From Cryptomeria japonica (Eukaryota > Streptophyta > Pinopsida > Cupressales > Cupressaceae): DNA of 64,000 bases. Below the pieces are notes generated by a model, which was given only the letters and a program-made list of their open reading frames with translations, did no database searches and was not told the DNA's origin. The translations under genes were made by a program, and so were the position numbers. The stretch covers positions 20,238,047-20,302,046 of the forward strand of contig NC_081405.1 of assembly GCF_030272615.1 (NCBI RefSeq). The letters run 5' to 3'. Each line of letters begins with the position of its first letter. The stretch's first letter is position 1. Positions 59,501-64,000 of this stretch are shown here, piece after piece.

Positions 59501-62466
59501 TTACTTAGCCTCTTTGCCTTCACTGGCGGCTGTGGAGAACTTCCTTTTACTATTGAGCAACTTTTCTAGTTCTTCACGACCACCCACCTCTTCTAGTTCC
59601 TGTAAAAGCCCACTCATCCAAATTAAAGGTTAAATTCCCTGCATCCAAAATCCCAACTATATAAATAATTCAACAAAACATATTTGAAAGTAACAAACCT
59701 GAGGTCCAAGGAAGAGACCATATGGTACACCATCAAACTTGTCTGCATGATGAAGCTGCAGTTACAAATTTCAATTAAACAAACTTAATGTGAGATCTAT
59801 TCAATCCCTGTCAGAGATCTATATGCAAAGGTGAACAACAGAGATTGACTTCCTGAGCTACGAGGAAATGATCCTTAAGGGCTAACCTGATGTGCAGCTG
59901 CTACCTTGTTCAGATAAGGAAGGTCAGCTATTGGCCCTACAGGAAAACGTCGATGAACAAGCCCATCATGGACAAACATATATGCCATACCAAAACATGT
60001 AATGCCGAGTCCCTGCAAAAAGTATAAAATGGTTTATCAGACACATCATTAATCCCATGAGGAGCATTTACTAAATCAAATCTACAAATTGGAAGCAAAA
60101 ATTCCATGGCATGATGGGATTGATACTAACATGCCTAAAATGCTATTATTTAAAAGATATTAACATACTTATGGAGTAACTCTGCATAATATTTTTTGTC
60201 ATTCCAGTATGTTCCATGGAGGAATCTCAAGTTATCAATTGAACAAACTTCAAATTTCTAGCATAGCAGTATACAAGATAGAAAGCAGTTCTTACAGCTC
60301 CAAAGCAAAGGCCTGGCACGAGGCCTTTGTTAAAGAATCCATAAGCTACTAAGGAAATGGCAGGAACAGCGTTGATGATGGCAAACACATCATTCAGCTC
60401 AAAAGGTCCTTCTCTAGGCTTGTGATGAGACTGCCAAAGAAAGTGGATGTTCAATGAGAAGAGACTAATAGAAGTTAACCCATTCGGTAAGTTTAAACTG
60501 TAAGGCATCGATTTTATACCTCATGCATGTGCCACAAGGAGGCATGCCAGAGAGCTCGGTGAGCCCAGCGAGCCCAAAACTCCATTCCAACCTGCATAGA
60601 TATAGTTGAATTCGGCATCAATTAAGTGTTAAAGAAAATCAAAGACCACTGTTTTGACAACTTCCAAAACCTTCACTGCCTTCTAGACTGCAAAAAATTC
60701 AAAAAGCTGAAAGGAATGCTCAAAGATATAACTTGCTTGAAATATTCAAAAGCACTTGATCTTGGGAACAAAATAGGGGAATTTAAAGGAAGCCACAGCT
60801 CAAATCCTTCAAGGCATGTTACATACCCACAAGCTCAGTTTTTCATTTTATGCTGGAAAGACTCATGCCCCAAATGCTACTACACACTTATTAGCCCTAA
60901 ACTAGCAGTTAGCAAAAGGAGATAGTACGTGGAAGGCAGAGCCTTGCAGCAAAATTCAGCATACGTTCATTTCAACAAGTTTTCGAAATAAGTATGCTAG
61001 TTTGAAGCCTTGTAGCCATTGCTGCACAGGTAAAGGAGTTACCCAAAAGCTGTGGAATACAAAAGTACCATCCCAGGCAAACCCTCTTGGGTATACCGAG
61101 ACCTTTCCGCTTTTACGTTCAAAGGTCTGGGATTGCATAGCCTATGGCTACTACCGTGTATTCCATGCAGCAGAATTTCTTAGCCAAGCTTTGAACTCAA
61201 GCAATCTAAGCATGGACAGCCTTTTAGCCCAAGCCTGATCAGCTCACAACCACACTAACAATAAACTAAAACATTTAAACATATCCCGTACAATCCAAAA
61301 CCTCGCCTCAAGAATCGGATGCTTTCAATACTAAAATTACCCAATGTTTTGCAACATGCCTGAACAGTAAGCATTTGGGATTTTGTGAAAGATTGACGAT
61401 TCACGGCTGCTTATATACACACAAAATCCAAATCCATAACTTGAGAAGGCGAATCACGCATTAAATCAAAACATTTAAACCAAGTTACCCAAGTTCCCGA
61501 CACCTCTCCCCATAGATTGTTTCCTTCAAACACTGACTTGCAAAATGTTTTGCGAATGTCTCAGAAGTTTCGAACAGTAACCAGAGACTGGCACCAACAA
61601 GCAAGCAACATACATAAACACAAAGAATTTGAGATTTGATGAAACTGAGTTCAATTAGAGTTCAATAATCTGTCACAGCTCCAAACAAGCACAGGGAACC
61701 CAAAACTCAAATCCACAAATTGAGAACGCTAATACACTAATGCAGACAATGTGCGCACATACCGTGGCTCCAGCTGCAAATAGAAATGTGCCCAACATCT
61801 CCGTGAAAGGAACATCCTCGCCCTGCAAATTAAAAACCAAAAAAAATTAGAGCAAAACCCCAGACAGAAGTACCAAAAACCGAAACAATAAAATAAAATA
61901 AAAATTTGAATTACAATAAAATAAAATATCAACAATCTACCGCATATATATATATTCTCTCAAATCCAAAATTAAAAAATACATAAAATATTAGGAATCT
62001 TATTCCATATAATACTGGAAAAACAAAGGAAAAGGTAATGAACAGGAGTCGATCACGGGACCTGCATTTGCCAAACAAATCTGGAGTAAACTGCGCCGGC
62101 GGCCATGCTGGTAATTCCAAGACTGGAAGCCACCGCCGCAAACAAATAAGTATACCGCTCCGCCTTTTTCCTCGCGGCCCTTTCCGTCAACTGTTCAACT
62201 CCATTCTCCACACTTTTCCTCAAAGTCTCTGCAAATTCTACACTCTGCGCAGCCGAGCCCTCACCTTCGGTCTTCGCCTCATGTTGGGCATTTTCACTGA
62301 GCACAAAACATACCCTTCCCAGCCTCATCTTCCTTCTAGAAAGCTTAAAACCACTTCTACACAACCCAACATGTCTTCTGTTAATGAAGGCTACCGTATT
62401 GTGAGAGACAGGTCGAAGGATCGAGTCACGGTAAGCCAGTCCATAGGGGCACGAAATACACGCCAT
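59501..62466 (-). CDS. BCH: Beta-carotene 3-hydroxylase, plastid, seven exons, complete
   Basis: Non-heme di-iron enzyme that hydroxylates beta-rings of carotenes to make zeaxanthin in plastid membranes. Exons: 62466-62062, 61822-61763, 60591-60520, 60430-60296, 60012-59887, 59755-59699, 59599-59501. All six introns (239, 1171, 89, 283, 131 and 99 bp) are GT-AG and phase 0, giving 317 residues, usual for plant BCH. Residues 1 to about 55 are Ser/Arg-rich like a transit peptide. ARKKAERYTYLFAAVASSLG (from about 97) opens the first membrane segment. Iron-ligand His motifs: HRALWH (166-171), HESHH (178-182, split by an intron), HDGLVH (239-244), HQLHH (265-269, split by an intron). Conserved REGPFELNDVFAIINAVPAI (185-204) and DGVPYGLFLGP are intact. 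The ATG at 62466 is the first in frame. No disabling change seen; it should be functional. Confidence 0.96.
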
Positions 62467-63120
62467 GTCCGTGCTGGTTAACAGAGCTGAGTGCTATAAA
62501 TTGAGACCTGGTTAGGTACTTGTGTGATTCGAAAGCTTGACCTCTGGTTGAGGAATTCAAACCTGAAGTTCCTTCTTTTCTGGTTTGAGGTGGCGCAGGG
62601 AAATTGGGTATTAATAGCCCCCAATGCGCTCCTACTTTTCACAATGAATTTCAATCACCATTGTTATAAATACAATTTCTTCTGCATCTTATCTTTTTTT
62701 TCACAGATTTTGCCTACGTGTCAGACTGGGCTTCCTTCACCACATTCCTCTATCTCAACTGTGTATTGGGTTGCGTGTTTGTCCACGTATTTAACCTTGG
62801 TGAGTGCTCGCTTTTTTTGTTTTGTTTTGTTTTGTGGGCCTCTTTAACGGTGGAACGAGAGCCATGTGAGAAGCAGCATGTGTCCATGTGCTTTTCCTTT
62901 GGCAGGGCCACCATGTGCCCACCCGCTTTAACGTGCCTTGAGCTAATTGTCCCCCTTCAATTTCCCTTTACCGACAAACTTAGGGTTTTTCTAGATTGTA
63001 GAGATCAACTCCTATAGGTTTGTCTCTCCTAAACATTATTAAAATTTTTGACATTCTTTCTATGGTCAACTTATTCAAAAAGGTCTTATTTCATGTTTCA
63101 ATAATAAGATATATAAAATT
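62467..63120 (-). promoter_or_regulatory. Upstream region of the hydroxylase gene
   Basis: On the minus strand a TATTTATA box (62672-62665) lies about 200 bp before the ATG. An ACGTGTC element (plus strand 62716-62722) resembles an ABA-response core, plausible for a carotenoid gene but common by chance. Sequence here is clearly less AT-rich than the repeats. Several ORFs read through it on the plus strand without domains. Confidence 0.35.
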
Positions 63121-63134
63121 GTGTCTTGGTTCAT

Positions 63135-63235
63135 TTCGTAGAGTCTGATTCAAAATGTTGATGCAAAAACTCTCACACAATCGAATTCAGAAATTGTGAA
63201 TTATGAACATAATGGATTGTGGAAATCTGATGTCA
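63135..63235. mobile_element. Half of a foldback element
   Basis: TGATTCAAAATGTTGATGCA, then TCGAATTCAGAAATTGTGAA and GATTGTGGAAATCTGAT, matches the right half of 21861-22080 and of 63260-63524. The left arm is missing. Confidence 0.6.
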
Positions 63236-63259
63236 TTAACTAGAAACTAGTTATTTAGT

Positions 63260-63524
63260 ATCATTTAGCTATTTCTGAATTTGATTTTGTGAAAAAAAAA
63301 TTGCATCAACATTTCAAATCACACTTTGAGATCCGTCATCGGAATGATAGAGAGTGCTAGGAGATGTATAATTGTAAGCTTTATACACCTCTTGGCACGC
63401 TCTATCATCTCAAATGATGGATCACAAAGTGCGATCTGAAACGTTGATGCAAAAAAAAATCACATAATCAAATCTAGAAGCAACTAAATAATATAGTTAT
63501 GGATTGTGGAAATCTGATAAGATT
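63260..63524. mobile_element. Foldback (MITE-like) element, 265 bp, 11-bp direct repeats
   Basis: Arms 63270-63345 and 63410-63484 are inverted copies sharing TTGCATCAACATTTCA... and its complement ...AAACGTTGATGCAA. The loop holds a second hairpin (ATGATAGAG(A/C)GTGC near 63353 and its complement near 63400). Flanked by AGTTATTTAGT at 63249-63259 and 63525-63535. Same family as 21861-22080. Confidence 0.8.
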
Positions 63525-63559
63525 AGTTATTTAGTGTTTTCAAGAATATAATTTGTTGT

Positions 63560-63720
63560 AGTTGATAAGTGTGTAGTGTAATGATTAATGCATGGTGTTG
63601 TTATTTTCACAATCAAGGTTCAAACTTCTATTGAAGGTTATTATTGAGTATTTGTGTTGGGATGAGGTCCCAAATATGTGGCCTCACCAGTTCATAGCTT
63701 TGACCAAAAGCACTTAACCC
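63560..63720 (+). mobile_element. tRNA-derived SINE
   Basis: A-box-like TAGTGTAATGATTAATG (63573) and B-box-like GGTTCAAACTT (63617) at tRNA-like spacing, followed by GATGAGGTCCCAAATATGTG and GGCCTCACCAGTTCATA. It aligns with 31138-31265 and 36506-36615. Confidence 0.6.
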
Positions 63721-64000
63721 CCAATTTAATAGAAAGTATAAAATTTGTCGCAATTCTTATCTTCTTGATAAAGGTAAATGATTTGTTTTAATTAAATACA
63801 ATTTCTGTTATTTAATTTGATAGAAATATCTTCAATTTTTTTGAATAATTTGTTCTTTGAAATTGCTAGTCAAATATAAAAAATAACTCCCATGGTGGCC
63901 AAAAGCTTTTAATCTTGGAACAAAATAAAAGATCATAATTCATCGTGTCTTCATAATATTTTTATATAATTTGTATTAACTCTCATCTTCTTGTTAAAGG
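63721..64000. other. AT-rich end of the window
   Basis: No gene or element recognised. Confidence 0.5.

Noticed and set aside
61002-61238. 78-codon plus-strand ORF inside hydroxylase intron 2
   Set aside because: No domain, lies wholly within a spliced intron, and has no element boundaries.
62038-62481. 147-codon plus-strand ORF over hydroxylase exon 1
   Set aside because: It is the antisense of a well-supported coding exon and has no domain of its own.

Overview
The window looks like nuclear DNA of a seed plant with a large, repeat-filled, AT-rich genome; a gymnosperm (conifer-like) source is my best guess. The grounds are the nested, decayed LTR retrotransposons and LINEs, SINEs, foldback elements, satellite-like arrays, and a single plastid-targeted plant gene with seven short exons. 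The species cannot be named from the sequence alone. I found one intact protein gene. Almost everything else is mobile DNA at different stages of decay.

Layout. (1) 1-11074: most of a large Ty3/gypsy element on the minus strand, of the Athila/Tat kind. It shows a primer-binding site matching tRNA-Asp, gag, protease, reverse transcriptase, RNase H, integrase, an extra third ORF, a polypurine tract with an identical second copy inside the element, one complete 2.46-kb LTR and the edge of the other LTR. It is dead: there are in-frame stops and frameshifts, and the protease active-site Asp is lost. (2) 11075-14000: an older coding relic cut by that LTR element and also hit by a 5'-truncated LINE with a perfect 13-bp target-site duplication (TSD). 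(3) 14-17 kb: AT-rich sequence with no supported gene, then a degraded acidic ORF at 16.9-18.0 kb. (4) 17.9-47.8 kb: a local set of diverged segmental repeats. Blocks I call R1, A/B, R2, C, D and R3 recur in a consistent order with a period near 10 kb, and one stretch was later duplicated again in tandem (31.15-36.50 and 36.51-40.82 kb). Because the copies are paralogous, several insertions can be read directly against an empty site: a solo LTR, two LINE remnants, a foldback element and TIR elements. (5) 47.2-51.2 kb: a decayed chromovirus-type gypsy gag-pol, split in its reverse transcriptase by an ORF1-only LINE copy. (6) 51-58.4 kb: AT-rich DNA with a small retroposon, a LINE 3' end and tandem repeats. 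(7) 59501-62466: a complete beta-carotene 3-hydroxylase gene on the minus strand. (8) 63.1-63.7 kb: foldback elements and a tRNA-derived SINE upstream of that gene.

How it works together: the carotene hydroxylase is the only functional unit I can defend. It makes xanthophylls in plastids. The rest records successive insertions, unequal exchange and deletion. I did not find a convincing new biological system. The most unusual items are the duplicated polypurine tract with the extra ORF, the roughly 10-kb segmental repeat, the ORF1-only LINE family, the 220-265-bp foldback family with 9-11-bp TSDs, and an unrecognised coding relic at 25.3-25.9 kb.
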